A program made the translations under genes and the position numbers. From positions 558,001-622,000 of the forward strand of contig NZ_CP061379.1 in assembly GCF_015624505.1 (NCBI RefSeq): a DNA stretch of 64,000 nt, in the 5' to 3' direction. The stretch comes from Bradyrhizobium commune (lineage in GTDB: Bacteria; Pseudomonadota; Alphaproteobacteria; Rhizobiales; Xanthobacteraceae). Positions 1-10,606 of this stretch are shown piece by piece. The notes under the pieces are model-generated. The model had not been told where the DNA came from and made no database searches. It worked only from the letters and a program-made list of their open reading frames with translations. The first letter of the stretch is position 1, and each line of letters begins with the position of its first letter.

Positions 1-51
1 GCTTGCCGCTTCGTCGACCGAGGAAGCGCGATGATATGTGGTCTGATACAT
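1..51 (-). CDS. coxM: CO dehydrogenase-type FAD-binding medium subunit, N-terminus only
   Basis: Only the first 17 codons are inside the window. They read MYQTTYHRASSVDEAAS, which matches the usual start of the medium (FAD) subunit of CO-dehydrogenase/xanthine-dehydrogenase-type enzymes. The ATG at 51 is preceded by a strong purine-rich ribosome site (gagggagc, about 8 bases upstream) in the 15-base spacer after coxL. The subunit carries electrons from the iron-sulfur subunit to FAD. The order S-L-M on the minus strand fits a form II operon. The gene continues beyond position 1, so its completeness cannot be judged. Confidence 0.75.
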   Translation of the reverse strand, partial: MYQTTYHRASSVDEAAS

Positions 52-66
52 CTTCGTTGCTCCCTC

Positions 67-2409
67 TCAAGCCGCGTGGATCGTGCGCCACACCCGGTCC
101 GGGGTCGCGGGCATTTCCAGATTGTTCTTGCCGATCGCATCCGTGATCGCGTTGATCACGGCCGCCGACGCCCCGATCGCGCCGGCCTCACCGCAACCCT
201 TGATGCCCAAGGGATTGCCCGGGCACAGCGTCGTGGTGTGGGAGAGGTTGAACGACGGCAAATCGTCGGCGCGCGGCATGGAGTAATCCATGAACGAGGC
301 CGTGACCGGCTGGCCGTTGGCATCGTAGATCGCGTGCTCGAGCAGCGCCTGGCCAATCCCTTGGGCGAGGCCGCCATGGACCTGGCCCTCGACGATCATC
401 GGGTTGATCAGCCGGCCGAAATCGTCGGCCGCGACGAAGTTGACGAAGCTCGTTTTGCCGGTGCCGGGATCGACCTCGAGCTCGCAGATATAGGCGCCGG
501 CCGGGAAGGTGAAGTTGGAGGGGTCGTAGAAGGCGCTTTCCTTCAGGCCCGGCTCCATCCCGTCAGGCAGATTGTGCGCGGTATAGGCGGCGAGCGCGAC
601 CATCGGGAAGGCGATCGCCTTGTCGGTGCCAGCGACCTTGAACTCGCCATTCTCGATGACGATGTCGCCCTCGGACGCCTCCAGCGCATGCGCCGCGATC
701 TTCTTGGCCTTGGATTCCATCTTCTCCATCGCCTTCAGGATCGCGGTGAGACCGACGGCCGCGGAGCGCGAGCCATAGGTGCCCATGCCGAACTGCACCT
801 TGTCGGTGTCGCCATGGACGATCGAGACCTGGCTGATCGGAACGCCCAGGCGCTCCGCGACGAGCTGGCAGAACGTGGTCTCGTGGCCCTGGCCGTGGCT
901 GTGCGAGCCGGTCAGGATCTCGATGGTGCCGACCGGGTTGACGCGCACCTCGGCCGATTCCCACAGGCCGACGCCGGCACCTAAGCTGCCGACCGCCTTC
1001 GACGGTGCGATGCCGCAGGCCTCGATGTAGCAGGACACGCCGATGCCGCGCAGCTTGCCCTGTGACTTCGCCTGCGCCTTGCGAGCTGCAAAGCCGGCAT
1101 AGTCGATCGCCTTCATTGCGGCATCGAGCGAGGCATTAAAGTCGCCGGTGTCATAGGCCATGATCACCGGCGTCTGGTGCGGGAACTCTGTGATGAAGTT
1201 GCTCCGGCGCAGCGCGGCCGGATCGACCTTGAGCTGCCGCGCCGCCGTCTCCATCAGACGTTCGATCAGGTAGCTGGCCTCAGGCCGGCCCGCGCCGCGA
1301 TAGGCGTCGACCGGCGTGGTGTTGGTGTAGACGCCGACCACCTCGGCATGGATCGCCGGGATGTTGTACTGACCCGACAGCAGCGTCGCGTAGAGATAGG
1401 TCGGCACCGACGACGAGAACAGCGACATATAGGCGCCGAAATTGGCGTAGGTTTTGACCTTCAGCCCGGTGATCCTGTTGTTGGCGTCGAACGCCATCTC
1501 GGCATGGGTGACGTGGTCGCGGCCATGCGCGTCGGTGAGGAAGGCCTCGGTGCGGTCGCCGGTCCATTTCACCGGGCGGCCGACCTTCTTCGAGGCCCAC
1601 AGCGCCACCATCTCTTCCGGATAGATGAAGATCTTCGAGCCGAAACCGCCGCCGACGTCGGGGGCGATCACGCGCAGCTTGTGCTCGGGGGCGATGTTGT
1701 AGAACGCCGACAGCACCAGGCGGGCGACGTGCGGGTTTTGCGAGGTCGTATAGAGCGTGAAGTGCTCTTCCGCTTGGTCGTAATCGGCGATCGCCGCGCG
1801 CGGCTCCATCGCGTTCGGGGCGAGGCGGTTGTTGGTGACGTCGAGCTTGACGACATTGGCGGCCTTGGCGAAGGCGGCATCGGTGGCAGCCTCGTCGCCG
1901 ATCACCCAGTCATAGACCTGGTTGCCGGGCGCTTCCGGGTGCAGCTGCGGCGCGCCGGATTTGATCGCGGCGTGAATGTCGGCGACCGCCGGCAGCTCTT
2001 CATAATCCACGGCCACGGCTTCCGCCGCGTCGCGCGCGAGGTTCTTGCTGTCGGCGATCACGACCGCGACGGCCTGACCGACGAAGCGCACCGTCTCCGG
2101 CGCCATCGCCGGCCATGCGCCCATCTTCATCGGGCTGCCGTCCTTGGAGGTGATGGCCCAGCCGCAGATGAGGTTGCCGACCTTGTCGTCGACGATCTGT
2201 TGTCCGGTAAGCACCGCGACCACGCCTGGCATCTTCAGCGCGGCGGAGGGGTCGATCCCCTTCACCTTGGCGTGCGCGTGCGGGCTTCTGATGAAATGGG
2301 CATGGGTCATGCCCTGCAATTTGATGTCGTCGACGTACCGGCCCTTGCCGGTAATGAAACGCTTGTCTTCCTTGCGCACGACGCGCGCGCCGATGCCTTC
2401 AACACCCAT
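67..2409 (-). CDS. coxL: Form II CO dehydrogenase-type molybdopterin large subunit
   Basis: A 780-residue molybdenum hydroxylase large subunit, normal length for the xanthine dehydrogenase/CoxL family. It begins [15 protein letters not shown] and carries a GGGFGSK cofactor loop at about 253-259. The active-site loop AYRGAGR lies at 369-375. AYRGAGR is the form II signature; form I CO dehydrogenases have a cysteine-containing AYxCSFR there. The frame stays open upstream past the start, but the ATG at 2409 fits the family N-terminus. It is the catalytic subunit of a cytoplasmic S-L-M heterotrimer with the neighbouring CoxS and CoxM. The true substrate of form II enzymes is uncertain: it may be CO or another small aldehyde or heterocycle. 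Confidence 0.9.
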   Translation of the reverse strand: MGVEGIGARVVRKEDKRFITGKGRYVDDIKLQGMTHAHFIRSPHAHAKVKGIDPSAALKMPGVVAVLTGQQIVDDKVGNLICGWAITSKDGSPMKMGAWPAMAPETVRFVGQAVAVVIADSKNLARDAAEAVAVDYEELPAVADIHAAIKSGAPQLHPEAPGNQVYDWVIGDEAATDAAFAKAANVVKLDVTNNRLAPNAMEPRAAIADYDQAEEHFTLYTTSQNPHVARLVLSAFYNIAPEHKLRVIAPDVGGGFGSKIFIYPEEMVALWASKKVGRPVKWTGDRTEAFLTDAHGRDHVTHAEMAFDANNRITGLKVKTYANFGAYMSLFSSSVPTYLYATLLSGQYNIPAIHAEVVGVYTNTTPVDAYRGAGRPEASYLIERLMETAARQLKVDPAALRRSNFITEFPHQTPVIMAYDTGDFNASLDAAMKAIDYAGFAARKAQAKSQGKLRGIGVSCYIEACGIAPSKAVGSLGAGVGLWESAEVRVNPVGTIEILTGSHSHGQGHETTFCQLVAERLGVPISQVSIVHGDTDKVQFGMGTYGSRSAAVGLTAILKAMEKMESKAKKIAAHALEASEGDIVIENGEFKVAGTDKAIAFPMVALAAYTAHNLPDGMEPGLKESAFYDPSNFTFPAGAYICELEVDPGTGKTSFVNFVAADDFGRLINPMIVEGQVHGGLAQGIGQALLEHAIYDANGQPVTASFMDYSMPRADDLPSFNLSHTTTLCPGNPLGIKGCGEAGAIGASAAVINAITDAIGKNNLEMPATPDRVWRTIHAA

Positions 2410-2492
2410 GTCTGGTCCTCCCGACCGGAATTGTTTTGCCTGCGCTTTCCATCGAAAGCCGCAGTGGTGGTTGTTCTTTCGAGGCGGGCCGC

Positions 2493-2978
<486 letters not shown>

Positions 2979-3120
2979 GGAACGTACCTCCCGGGATTGA
3001 TTTTGATTGTTTCTAATTAGAGACCGCGGCCCCCGGCCTTGGCAACTGGGATTTTAGTCGCCCAGGTCCTGTCCAGTCGGCCTTTGGCCGACCGCGACCT
3101 GAGATTGCCCCGCCGTGCCG

Positions 3121-3139
3121 AATTTACCGCCCTTTATCC
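3121..3139 (+). promoter_or_regulatory. Motif shared upstream of both chemotaxis genes, copy 1
   Basis: The 19 bases AATTTACCGCCCTTTATCC lie 100 bases before the ATG of the first chemotaxis gene. A copy differing at two positions lies 104 bases before the second one (5372-5390). The conserved spacing suggests a common promoter or operator, possibly of a motility-related sigma factor. No transcription data support this. Confidence 0.4.
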
Positions 3140-3220
3140 ATTCTGCCCTAGTTTTGCGCATCCGGGTCTGGGGGCGGGGCGCCTCCGGGTCGCGGCTGAC
3201 GATAATAATGGGGGTTGGGA

Positions 3221-5260
3221 ATGTCCGGGCGTATCGCGTCGCCGTCTAAGCGCACCATATTTCCGACCCTCCGGTTCCGCGCCAAGATCATCCTCGGCTT
3301 CGCCGCGGTGCTGGTGATCTCCGCCGGCAGCATGGCCTTTGCCTATTTTGGCTTCGAGCGGGTCTCGTCCGGCGTCGGCTCCTACCGCGCCAGCGTCTCG
3401 GAGGCCGACCTCGCCCGCAACATCGACCGCGAGCTGCTCGCCTACCGTTCGGCCGTCAAATATTTCGTCGTCACCGGCAAGGAGGACGACGCCAAGGCGG
3501 CGCTGGAGTCCGAAGCCAGCCTGAAGAGCGCCATCGACCAGGCCGTCAAGGGCGCCAAGAATCCGGCGCGGCAGGAGGGCCTCAACAAGCTCGCCCAGGA
3601 GTTTTCGAATTTCGCCGCCACCTTCGCGAAGGTGCTCCAGGCCAAGCGCGACAGCGCGCTGCTGGTGCAGAACCAGCTGTCGCGCAACGCCAACCTGCTG
3701 AAGTACAAGCTCGACGACATCGGCAACAACGCCTCCGATTCCGAGGCGCAGGCGATCGAGTTCGGCACCAAGCAGGTCAATGCCCAGTTCCAGACCGCAA
3801 GCGCGGCCGCGACCAATTTCGTGCTGACGTCAGACCAGGCGATTGCCACCAGCGCGCTGGCGCGGCTGAAATTCGTCGAGAATTCGCTCGGCGCGGTCTA
3901 TTCCATGGACGACAAGATCGTCGCCGGGCTGAAGGATGCCAAGGCGCTGCTCACCGCCTACCGCGAATCGCTGGAGAAGCTGATCGCCAACGCCAAGCTG
4001 GTCGACGATCTCGTCACCGAGATGAGCGGCTCGGCCGGCGCGATCCTCCGCGGTGCCACCGCCATGAAGGCCGATCTCGTCGCCGAGCAGCAGCGGCTGG
4101 ATTCGGAGTCGGGAGCAGCCATCGGGCAGACCGAGCAGCTCATTCTGATGCTGGCGGTCGGCGGCACGCTGCTTGGCGCCGTGCTCGCCTTCCTGCTCGG
4201 CACCGGCATCTCGCGGCCGATGATCGCGATGTGCAAGGCGATGCGCGAGCTCGCCTCGGGCAACTTCGACGTCGTGCTGCCGGGCTTGGGTCGCAGGGAC
4301 GAGATCGGCGAGATGGCCGGCGCGGTCGAGGAGTTCAAGGTCCAGGCTGTGGCGAAAGCCGAGCGCGATGCTGCCGCCAGCGAAGCCCAGAACAAGGAGC
4401 TGGCCACCGCCCGTCGCGGTGAGCTGATCCGCTTTGCCGATGACTTCGAGACCGCCGTCGGCGCCATCGTGTCGAACGTCTCGGCCTCCGCCGTCCAGCT
4501 CGAATCGGCGGCTTCCACGCTGACGCGCACCGCCGAGACCACGCAGAGCCTGTCGAGCCAGGTCGTCGGCGTCTCCGAACAGGCCTCCAGCAACATGCAG
4601 TCGGTCGCCACGGCAACCGAGGAACTGTCCGCCTCGGTCGAGGAGATCGGCCGCCAAGTCCGCGATTCCAGCCGTATCGCCGAGGCCGCCGTGGTGCAGG
4701 CCAAGGAGACCGACGGGCGGATCGGAAAACTCTCGCATGCCGCCCAGCAGATCGGCGAAGTCGTCAAGCTGATCACGGCAATTGCCGAGCAGACCAATCT
4801 CCTCGCGCTCAACGCCACCATTGAGGCGGCCCGTGCTGGTGAAGCCGGCCGCGGCTTTGCGGTGGTGGCGAGCGAAGTGAAGTCGCTGGCGAGCCAGACC
4901 GCGAAAGCGACCGACGAGATCTCCTCGCACATCGCCGGCATGCAGGGCGCCACCGCCGAGTCGGTTGCCGCGATCAAGGAGATCGGCGCCACCATCGGCA
5001 AGATCTCGTCGATCTCGACCTCGATTGCGAGCGCTGTGGAAGAGCAGGGCGCCGCCACCCAGGAAATCGCCCGCAGCGTTCAGAACGTCGCCCAGGGCAC
5101 CCAGACGGCAGCCACCGACATCGGCCAGGTCAACCGCGGTGCCGCCGAGACCGGCTCGGCCTCGGAAGAGGTGCTGAACTCGGCGAAAACGCTGTCGTCC
5201 GAAAGCACCCGCCTCCGCGCCGAGCTCGATCGGTTTATGGCCAATATCCGGGCCGCGTAG
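3221..5260 (+). CDS. Methyl-accepting chemotaxis protein (first of tandem pair)
   Basis: A 679-residue transmembrane chemoreceptor. A short cytoplasmic N-terminus leads into TM1 at about 22-44. A helical periplasmic sensor of about 260 residues follows, then TM2 near 306-326, a HAMP domain, and a long MCP signalling coiled coil. Its hairpin tip reads [19 protein letters not shown]. The ligand is unknown; the helix-rich sensor resembles HBM or four-helix-bundle types. A TTG two codons upstream is possible, but the ATG at 3221 sits better after a G-rich stretch. From about codon 385 on, DNA and protein are nearly identical to the next gene. No C-terminal CheR-docking pentapeptide is visible. 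Confidence 0.93.
   Translation: MSGRIASPSKRTIFPTLRFRAKIILGFAAVLVISAGSMAFAYFGFERVSSGVGSYRASVSEADLARNIDRELLAYRSAVKYFVVTGKEDDAKAALESEASLKSAIDQAVKGAKNPARQEGLNKLAQEFSNFAATFAKVLQAKRDSALLVQNQLSRNANLLKYKLDDIGNNASDSEAQAIEFGTKQVNAQFQTASAAATNFVLTSDQAIATSALARLKFVENSLGAVYSMDDKIVAGLKDAKALLTAYRESLEKLIANAKLVDDLVTEMSGSAGAILRGATAMKADLVAEQQRLDSESGAAIGQTEQLILMLAVGGTLLGAVLAFLLGTGISRPMIAMCKAMRELASGNFDVVLPGLGRRDEIGEMAGAVEEFKVQAVAKAERDAAASEAQNKELATARRGELIRFADDFETAVGAIVSNVSASAVQLESAASTLTRTAETTQSLSSQVVGVSEQASSNMQSVATATEELSASVEEIGRQVRDSSRIAEAAVVQAKETDGRIGKLSHAAQQIGEVVKLITAIAEQTNLLALNATIEAARAGEAGRGFAVVASEVKSLASQTAKATDEISSHIAGMQGATAESVAAIKEIGATIGKISSISTSIASAVEEQGAATQEIARSVQNVAQGTQTAATDIGQVNRGAAETGSASEEVLNSAKTLSSESTRLRAELDRFMANIRAA
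4373..5184 (+). repeat. Near-identical 812-bp block, copy 1 (MCP signalling domain)
   Basis: Compared by eye with 6637-7448, offset 2264, this 812-bp block shows one mismatch (4801 versus 7065). Immediately outside it, synonymous and non-synonymous differences appear in quick succession. It lies inside a coding region and marks recent duplication or gene conversion. Confidence 0.85.
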
Positions 5261-5371
5261 GGGCGCTGCGCGCTAGGCGTTCCGCTGCTGCGTTACTCTT
5301 CGCCGGGACGACAAGTGGGGAGAGCGGACGTAAATCCCCTGCCTCACCTAACCGCAAGTTGCGGCGCTGTA

Positions 5372-5390
5372 AATTTACCGCGGCTTATCC
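5372..5390 (+). promoter_or_regulatory. Motif shared upstream of both chemotaxis genes, copy 2
   Basis: AATTTACCGCGGCTTATCC, matching 17 of 19 bases of the element at 3121-3139 and placed 104 bases before the second chemotaxis gene's start. The surrounding intergenic DNA is otherwise only loosely similar, so the motif may be under selection. Confidence 0.4.
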
Positions 5391-5475
5391 TTTGCCATTT
5401 ACCGTGCAAATGAGTCGGGGAGCGGGCTGCTTCCGGGCTGCGCCTGGTTTTCCGCGAATGGAATGGGGTGGGGGA

Positions 5476-7524
5476 ATGTCCGCCGAGTCGAAGCTGAACA
5501 CGTCGAAGCCGAACACATCGAAGCTGCTCACCTTGCGTTTTCGTGCAAAAATCATCCTCGGCTTCGTAGCGGTGCTGGCGATCCTCGCCGTCACCATGGC
5601 GTTCGCCTATTTCGGCTTCGAGCGGATCGCAGGCGCCGTCGCCTCCTACCGGGCCAGTGTCTCGGAAGCGGATCTGGCGCGGACCGTCGATCGCGAGCTG
5701 ATTGCCTATCAGGGGTTGACCCGGGCCTATACGCTGACCGGCGCTGCGGATGACGAAACCGCGGCGAAGGCGGCCGAAGAGAATCTGAAGACGGCGATAT
5801 CGAAATCGATGTCGGCCACGACCGGTGCGGCGCGCCGCGAGCAGGTCGGCAAGGTCGAGGCTGAGTTCCAGCGCTTCACGAGAATCTTCAGCGAGATCAT
5901 CACGCTGACGCGCGAGAACAACAAGATCGCGACCGATGAGCTCAACAGCGTCGGCAACAAGATCCGCTTCAAGTTCGATGATCTCGCCGACACCGCGGCG
6001 CTGGCGGGGCTGGCATCGGTCCAGACCACGGCCAAGGACATCACCTCGCAATATCTGGCAGTCTCGACCTCGGTCAGCGCCTTCGTCGCCAAGCCGGAGC
6101 CGAAGAACGCCGACGGCGTGATCGCCCGCATCAAGTTTCTGGAGACCCTGCTGGTCTCGATCTATGCCAACGACCAGAAGATCACCGACCGTGTCACCGA
6201 GATCGGCAATCTGCTGAAGCAGTACCGCGCGTCGTTTGCAAAGCTGTCGGAGAACGTGAAGATCATCGTCAAGTCGAATGGCGAGATGGCCAAGACGGCT
6301 GCGTCGATCCTCAAGCTTTCGGGCGAGTTGCGGTCGGATCTGTCGGCCGACCAGCAGCGCATCGAGGCAAGCGCCAATGCGACCATCGGGGAGACCGAGC
6401 GGCTGATCCTGATGCTGGCGCTGGGCGGCCTTGCCGTCGGCGCCGTGCTGGCTTTGATGCTCGGTAACGGCATCTCGCGGCCGATGATCGCGATGTGCAA
6501 GGCGATGCGCGAGCTTGCCTCGGGCAATTTCGACGTCGTGCTGCCGGGCTTGGGTCGCAGGGACGAGATCGGCGAGATGGCCGGCGCGGTCGAGGAGTTC
6601 AAGGTTCAGGCCGTGGCGAAGGCCGAGCGCGATGCCGCCGCCAGCGAAGCCCAGAACAAGGAGCTGGCCACCGCCCGTCGCGGTGAGCTGATCCGCTTTG
6701 CCGATGACTTCGAGACCGCCGTCGGCGCCATCGTGTCGAACGTCTCGGCCTCCGCCGTCCAGCTCGAATCGGCGGCTTCCACGCTGACGCGCACCGCCGA
6801 GACCACGCAGAGCCTGTCGAGCCAGGTCGTCGGCGTCTCCGAACAGGCCTCCAGCAACATGCAGTCGGTCGCCACGGCAACCGAGGAACTGTCCGCCTCG
6901 GTCGAGGAGATCGGCCGCCAAGTCCGCGATTCCAGCCGTATCGCCGAGGCCGCCGTGGTGCAGGCCAAGGAGACCGACGGGCGGATCGGAAAACTCTCGC
7001 ATGCCGCCCAGCAGATCGGCGAAGTCGTCAAGCTGATCACGGCAATTGCCGAGCAGACCAATCTGCTCGCGCTCAACGCCACCATTGAGGCGGCCCGTGC
7101 TGGTGAAGCCGGCCGCGGCTTTGCGGTGGTGGCGAGCGAAGTGAAGTCGCTGGCGAGCCAGACCGCGAAAGCGACCGACGAGATCTCCTCGCACATCGCC
7201 GGCATGCAGGGCGCCACCGCCGAGTCGGTTGCCGCGATCAAGGAGATCGGCGCCACCATCGGCAAGATCTCGTCGATCTCGACCTCGATTGCGAGCGCTG
7301 TGGAAGAGCAGGGCGCCGCCACCCAGGAAATCGCCCGCAGCGTTCAGAACGTCGCCCAGGGCACCCAGACGGCAGCCACCGACATCGGCCAGGTCAACCG
7401 CGGTGCCGCCGAGACCGGCTCGGCCTCGGAAGAGGTGCTGAACTCGGCCAAGACGCTGTCGTCCGAAAGCACTCGCCTCCGCGCCGAGCTCGACCGCTTC
7501 ATGGCCAATATCCGGGCCGCGTAG
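5476..7524 (+). CDS. Methyl-accepting chemotaxis protein (second of tandem pair)
   Basis: A 682-residue chemoreceptor with the same layout as its upstream neighbour: TM1 near residues 24-45, a periplasmic helical sensor, TM2 around 309-330, HAMP and the MCP signalling domain. The sensor has diverged clearly, including a different repeat-like N-terminus ([11 protein letters not shown]), while the cytoplasmic half is virtually identical. The two receptors probably feed the same signalling array with different ligands. Start ATG 5476 follows a G-rich purine stretch. The frame stays open upstream to about 5359, but that part does not resemble receptor sequence and holds the shared promoter-like motif. 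Confidence 0.93.
   Translation: MSAESKLNTSKPNTSKLLTLRFRAKIILGFVAVLAILAVTMAFAYFGFERIAGAVASYRASVSEADLARTVDRELIAYQGLTRAYTLTGAADDETAAKAAEENLKTAISKSMSATTGAARREQVGKVEAEFQRFTRIFSEIITLTRENNKIATDELNSVGNKIRFKFDDLADTAALAGLASVQTTAKDITSQYLAVSTSVSAFVAKPEPKNADGVIARIKFLETLLVSIYANDQKITDRVTEIGNLLKQYRASFAKLSENVKIIVKSNGEMAKTAASILKLSGELRSDLSADQQRIEASANATIGETERLILMLALGGLAVGAVLALMLGNGISRPMIAMCKAMRELASGNFDVVLPGLGRRDEIGEMAGAVEEFKVQAVAKAERDAAASEAQNKELATARRGELIRFADDFETAVGAIVSNVSASAVQLESAASTLTRTAETTQSLSSQVVGVSEQASSNMQSVATATEELSASVEEIGRQVRDSSRIAEAAVVQAKETDGRIGKLSHAAQQIGEVVKLITAIAEQTNLLALNATIEAARAGEAGRGFAVVASEVKSLASQTAKATDEISSHIAGMQGATAESVAAIKEIGATIGKISSISTSIASAVEEQGAATQEIARSVQNVAQGTQTAATDIGQVNRGAAETGSASEEVLNSAKTLSSESTRLRAELDRFMANIRAA
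6637..7448 (+). repeat. Near-identical 812-bp block, copy 2 (MCP signalling domain)
   Basis: Partner of 4373-5184, in direct orientation. Recombination between the copies would delete about 2.26 kb and fuse the first sensor to the second signalling domain in frame. Confidence 0.85.
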
Positions 7525-7551
7525 GGCCTCGCTGCCGCCCAACTCTCCGCT

Positions 7552-7588
7552 GTCGTCCCGGATCAGCGCTCCGCTTGTCCGGGACGAC
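7552..7588. repeat. REP-like palindrome between convergent genes
   Basis: An 11-bp perfect stem, gtcgtcccgga with tccgggacgac, encloses a 15-base loop. It lies in the 87-bp space between the second chemotaxis gene and the convergent DUF3175 gene. It shares the gtcgtcccgg core with elements at 47911 and 62861. No T-run follows, so it is more REP-like than an intrinsic terminator. Confidence 0.6.
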
Positions 7589-7611
7589 CGATGGAGCGAG
7601 GGTGCTCCCGC

Positions 7612-7995
7612 TCACTCCCTCCCAAACGCCCGTTTCAATTCCACCTTCGCCCGCTCCAGCCGCGTCCGTTGCGTCTTCGGCAGCGTCTTGCCGGCGCGGT
7701 TGATGTAGAAGGTCAGCATCGACAGCGCCGAGCGGTAGGCGCCGGACTTGCGGCGCGCGCTGTGTTCTGCCGAACGCTTCAGCGAGGCCGCGATCTTCTT
7801 CGCGCTCGTCAGCTTGAAGACGCCCTGCTTCAGATCGAGCGCGTCGCTCTCCTTCGTCACACGCTGCGACCAGCGTTTTGGCGCGGCGCGCTTTGCGCTC
7901 TTGCGCGCGGTGGTGCTTCTCGCGCCGGTCTTCCGACGTGCGCCCTTGCGTGCTGCGGTCTTGCGCGAATGTGTCGTCTTTCTGACCTGAGCCAT
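7612..7995 (-). CDS. DUF3175 domain protein with lysine/arginine-rich N-terminus
   Basis: A 127-residue basic protein. Residues 1-38 are a Lys/Arg/Ala/Thr-rich tail resembling histone H1 or HU tails. Residues from about 40 match my memory of the DUF3175 family (KRWSQRVTKESDALDL, then KKIAASLKRSAE and YRSALSMLTFYINRAGK). The function is unknown; the basic tail suggests DNA or RNA association. The ATG at 7995 has caaggagt just upstream. A perfect EcfG-type promoter match lies 28 bases upstream (8023-8047), so it is probably a general-stress-response gene. It is divergent from the trehalose group. Confidence 0.8.
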   Translation of the reverse strand: MAQVRKTTHSRKTAARKGARRKTGARSTTARKSAKRAAPKRWSQRVTKESDALDLKQGVFKLTSAKKIAASLKRSAEHSARRKSGAYRSALSMLTFYINRAGKTLPKTQRTRLERAKVELKRAFGRE

Positions 7996-8022
7996 GCGCC
8001 AACTCCTTGCGGTTCCAGCAGA

Positions 8023-8047
8023 AACGGCCGGGGTTCGCTGCCGTTCC
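8023..8047 (-). promoter_or_regulatory. EcfG-type stress promoter for DUF3175 gene
   Basis: On the minus strand: GGAAC (8047-8043), a 16-base spacer, then CGTT (8026-8023). This equals the consensus GGAAC-N16/17-CGTT known for sigma EcfG in Bradyrhizobium and relatives. It ends 28 bases before the gene's ATG. Its -35 box is 4 bases from that of the divergent promoter at 8052. Confidence 0.7.
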
Positions 8048-8051
8048 TATG

Positions 8052-8076
8052 GGAACCTGCTGTTGACGCAGACGTT
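8052..8076 (+). promoter_or_regulatory. EcfG-type stress promoter for MFS-otsB
   Basis: On the plus strand: GGAAC (8052-8056), a 16-base spacer, then CGTT (8073-8076), a perfect match to the EcfG consensus. It lies 48 bases before the ATG of the MFS gene. The two -35 boxes form GTTCC-TATG-GGAAC, so two holoenzymes could hardly bind at once. Confidence 0.7.
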
Positions 8077-8124
8077 GTCGCAGATGGCAGGCGGAATGCC
8101 GCACCCCCACGACCCAGCAACGCG

Positions 8125-9612
8125 ATGGAATTGCAGCAGAGCCCAGCGCTGAACTACGGACATGCGGTCTCGGCAGCGGTCGCGGCCGATCGCATCGTCC
8201 AGACCAGCATTCCCGCGCGGCTCGATGCGCTGCCGTGGAGCGGCTTTCACACCCGCGTCGTGGCCGCACTCGGCATCACCTGGATCCTCGACGGGCTCGA
8301 AGTCACGCTCGCCGGCGCGCTTTCGGGCGCGCTGAAGCAGAGCCCGTCGCTGCACTTCTCCAATCTCGATCTCGGCGTCGCCAATTCCGCCTACCTCGCC
8401 GGCGCGGTGCTGGGCGCGCTTGGTTTCGGCTGGCTCACCGATCGCATCGGCCGCAAAAAGCTGTTCTTCATCACGCTCGCACTTTATCTCTCGGCGACCG
8501 CCGCAACCGCGCTGTCATGGGATATTGCGAGCTACGCGCTGTTTCGCTTCCTCACCGGCGCCGGCATCGGCGGCGAATACACCGCGATCAACTCGACCAT
8601 CCAGGAGCTGGTGCCGGCGCGCTATCGCGGCTGGACCGATCTCGTCATCAATGGCAGCTTCTGGATCGGCGCTGCGATGGGCGCGGTGGCGGCGATCGTG
8701 CTGCTCGATCCCGCAACGATCGGTCCCGATCTCGGCTGGCGCCTCGCTTATTTGATAGGCGCGACCATCGGCCTTGTTGTGCTGCTGATGCGGATGTGGA
8801 TCCCGGAGAGTCCGCGCTGGCTGATGATTCATGGCTATCCCGATCAGGCCCATGCCATCGTCGACGACATCGAGCGCTCGGTGATCGGCCATGATCAGGA
8901 CGGACGAGACGGCCATTTCGCCAAGATGCGTCTGAAGATGCGCGATCACACCCCGATCAGCGAAGTCTTTCACACGCTGTTCTCGGTCTACCGCCAGCGT
9001 TCGCTGGTCGGGCTCGCCTTGATGGTCGCGCAGGCCTTCTTCTACAACGCGATCTTCTTCACCTTCGCGCTGGTGCTGACCGATTTTTATGGCATCGCCG
9101 CCGATCATGTCGGCTGGTATCTGCTGCCGTTCGCGGCCGGCAACTTCCTCGGCCCGCTGCTGCTCGGGCGTCTGTTCGACACGCTCGGCCGCCGCGCCAT
9201 GATCATGTTCACCTATGGCGTCTCGGGCCTGCTGCTGGCGCTGTCGGGCTATCTGTTCTCGATCGGCGCGCTGAGCGCGCGGGGGCAGACCATCGCCTGG
9301 ATGGTGATCTTCTTTTTCGCCTCGCCGGCGGCAAGCGCGGCCTATCTCACCGTCAGCGAGACTTTCCCGCTGGAAGTTCGCGCGCTGGCGATCGCCGTGT
9401 TCTACGCGATCGGCACCGGCATCGGCGGCGTCGTGGGTCCCGCATTGTTCGGCGTGCTGATCGACACGGGATCACGCAACAGCGTGTTCGCCGGTTATCT
9501 GCTGGGAGCCGCCCTGATGATCGCGGCCGCGATCGTGGCGTGGCGCTATGCCGTCTCGGCCGAGCGCAAATCGCTCGAACAAATCGCGCGGCCGCTTGCT
9601 TCAATGGAGTAG
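8125..9612 (+). CDS. MFS transporter in the stress/trehalose group
   Basis: A 495-residue, 12-helix major facilitator, at the long end for the superfamily. It shows the loop 2-3 motif LTDRIGRKKLF and a GGEYTAINS stretch like that of sugar- and aromatic-acid-porter subfamilies. A cytoplasmic loop separates the two halves. The substrate is unknown. It is followed 3 bases later by otsB and preceded by an EcfG promoter, so osmotic or stress-linked solute transport is plausible. The start ATG at 8125 was chosen because the upstream open stretch is not MFS-like and holds the promoter. Confidence 0.88.
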   Translation: MELQQSPALNYGHAVSAAVAADRIVQTSIPARLDALPWSGFHTRVVAALGITWILDGLEVTLAGALSGALKQSPSLHFSNLDLGVANSAYLAGAVLGALGFGWLTDRIGRKKLFFITLALYLSATAATALSWDIASYALFRFLTGAGIGGEYTAINSTIQELVPARYRGWTDLVINGSFWIGAAMGAVAAIVLLDPATIGPDLGWRLAYLIGATIGLVVLLMRMWIPESPRWLMIHGYPDQAHAIVDDIERSVIGHDQDGRDGHFAKMRLKMRDHTPISEVFHTLFSVYRQRSLVGLALMVAQAFFYNAIFFTFALVLTDFYGIAADHVGWYLLPFAAGNFLGPLLLGRLFDTLGRRAMIMFTYGVSGLLLALSGYLFSIGALSARGQTIAWMVIFFFASPAASAAYLTVSETFPLEVRALAIAVFYAIGTGIGGVVGPALFGVLIDTGSRNSVFAGYLLGAALMIAAAIVAWRYAVSAERKSLEQIARPLASME

Positions 9613-9615
9613 ACT

Positions 9616-10425
9616 ATGACACCGGAACTGGCGGAAATGCCGATGAGCGGCGAAAGAACCATGCAGGACAACAAGGATGCACCGGCACCGCACGAGTTGG
9701 TGCCGCATTTCGACGAGACCGCGATCCTGCTCGACATCGACGGCACGCTGCTCGATCTGATGCCGACGCCACGCGAGGTGTGGGTGCCGCCGGGCCTGTC
9801 CGAGACGCTCAACCGGCTGGCGGAGCGTACGTCCGGCGCGCTGGCGCTGGTCAGCGGTCGTTCGCTCAATGACATCGACCTGATCTTCGCGCCCGATGTG
9901 TTTCGTGCCGTCGGCGGACACGGCGCGGAAATGCGCCTGGCCATCGACAGTGAAGCGGACGACGTGCACGCGCCGCCGATGGACAAGGAGTTGAAGCGCC
10001 GGCTCGCCGCGATCGCAAAGCTCAGTCCGGGCATTCTGCTCGAGGACAAGGGCTATTCACTGGCGCTGCATTATCGCCTGGCGCCGCACGCGGAGAAGGC
10101 GATCTTCGAGGCGGTGTCGCTGATCCGCGCCGACCTTCCCAATGCGCCGATCGAGGTGCTGCCGGGCAAGTTCGTTTGCGAGATCAAGCATTCCGGATTC
10201 ACCAAGGCGAGCGGCGTGCGCGAGCTGATGCAGCACGAGCCTTTCAGGGGGCGCCGTCCGATCTTCATCGGCGACGACGTCACCGATGAAACCGTGTTTG
10301 CGATCATGCCCGACATGAACGGGCTCGCCTTCTCGGTTGGCCGCCGCGCCATCGGCGTCAACGGCCATTTCGATGCGCCGAGCGACGTGCGTGCGTTCCT
10401 CGCGCGACTGGTCGAGCCAAGGTAA
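9616..10425 (+). CDS. otsB: Trehalose-6-phosphate phosphatase
   Basis: A 269-residue HAD-family phosphatase that removes phosphate from trehalose 6-phosphate in the cytoplasm. The catalytic motif LLDIDGTLLD supplies the nucleophilic and acid/base aspartates, and IGDDVTDETVF is the late metal-binding HAD motif. It begins 3 bases after the MFS gene, so the two are cotranscribed. A second in-frame ATG at 9661 (MQDNKD) could be the true start; the first 15 residues are not conserved-looking. It works with otsA downstream. Confidence 0.93.
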   Translation: MTPELAEMPMSGERTMQDNKDAPAPHELVPHFDETAILLDIDGTLLDLMPTPREVWVPPGLSETLNRLAERTSGALALVSGRSLNDIDLIFAPDVFRAVGGHGAEMRLAIDSEADDVHAPPMDKELKRRLAAIAKLSPGILLEDKGYSLALHYRLAPHAEKAIFEAVSLIRADLPNAPIEVLPGKFVCEIKHSGFTKASGVRELMQHEPFRGRRPIFIGDDVTDETVFAIMPDMNGLAFSVGRRAIGVNGHFDAPSDVRAFLARLVEPR

Positions 10426-10606
10426 AACAAAGGCGGCGCCACATCGCAGACGCAATGTGGCTCCCGCGGTTCCATTGCGCTGCAATTCATGCTGCGCACA
10501 ACGCCCGCAAAAACTGTCTTTGCAGCACAATTTCGCGGTTCCGCGAGCGAAACCTGTTCCAACGCGCGCGCCCGATTTTGGTTTCAATTCGTTGAAACGA
10601 TGATCA

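Noticed and set aside
5344..7542. Open frame of over 700 codons antisense to the second chemotaxis gene
   Set aside because: Low-complexity Arg/Asp/Gly composition, and the same shadow appears over the first chemotaxis gene. The sense frame has clear MCP domains.
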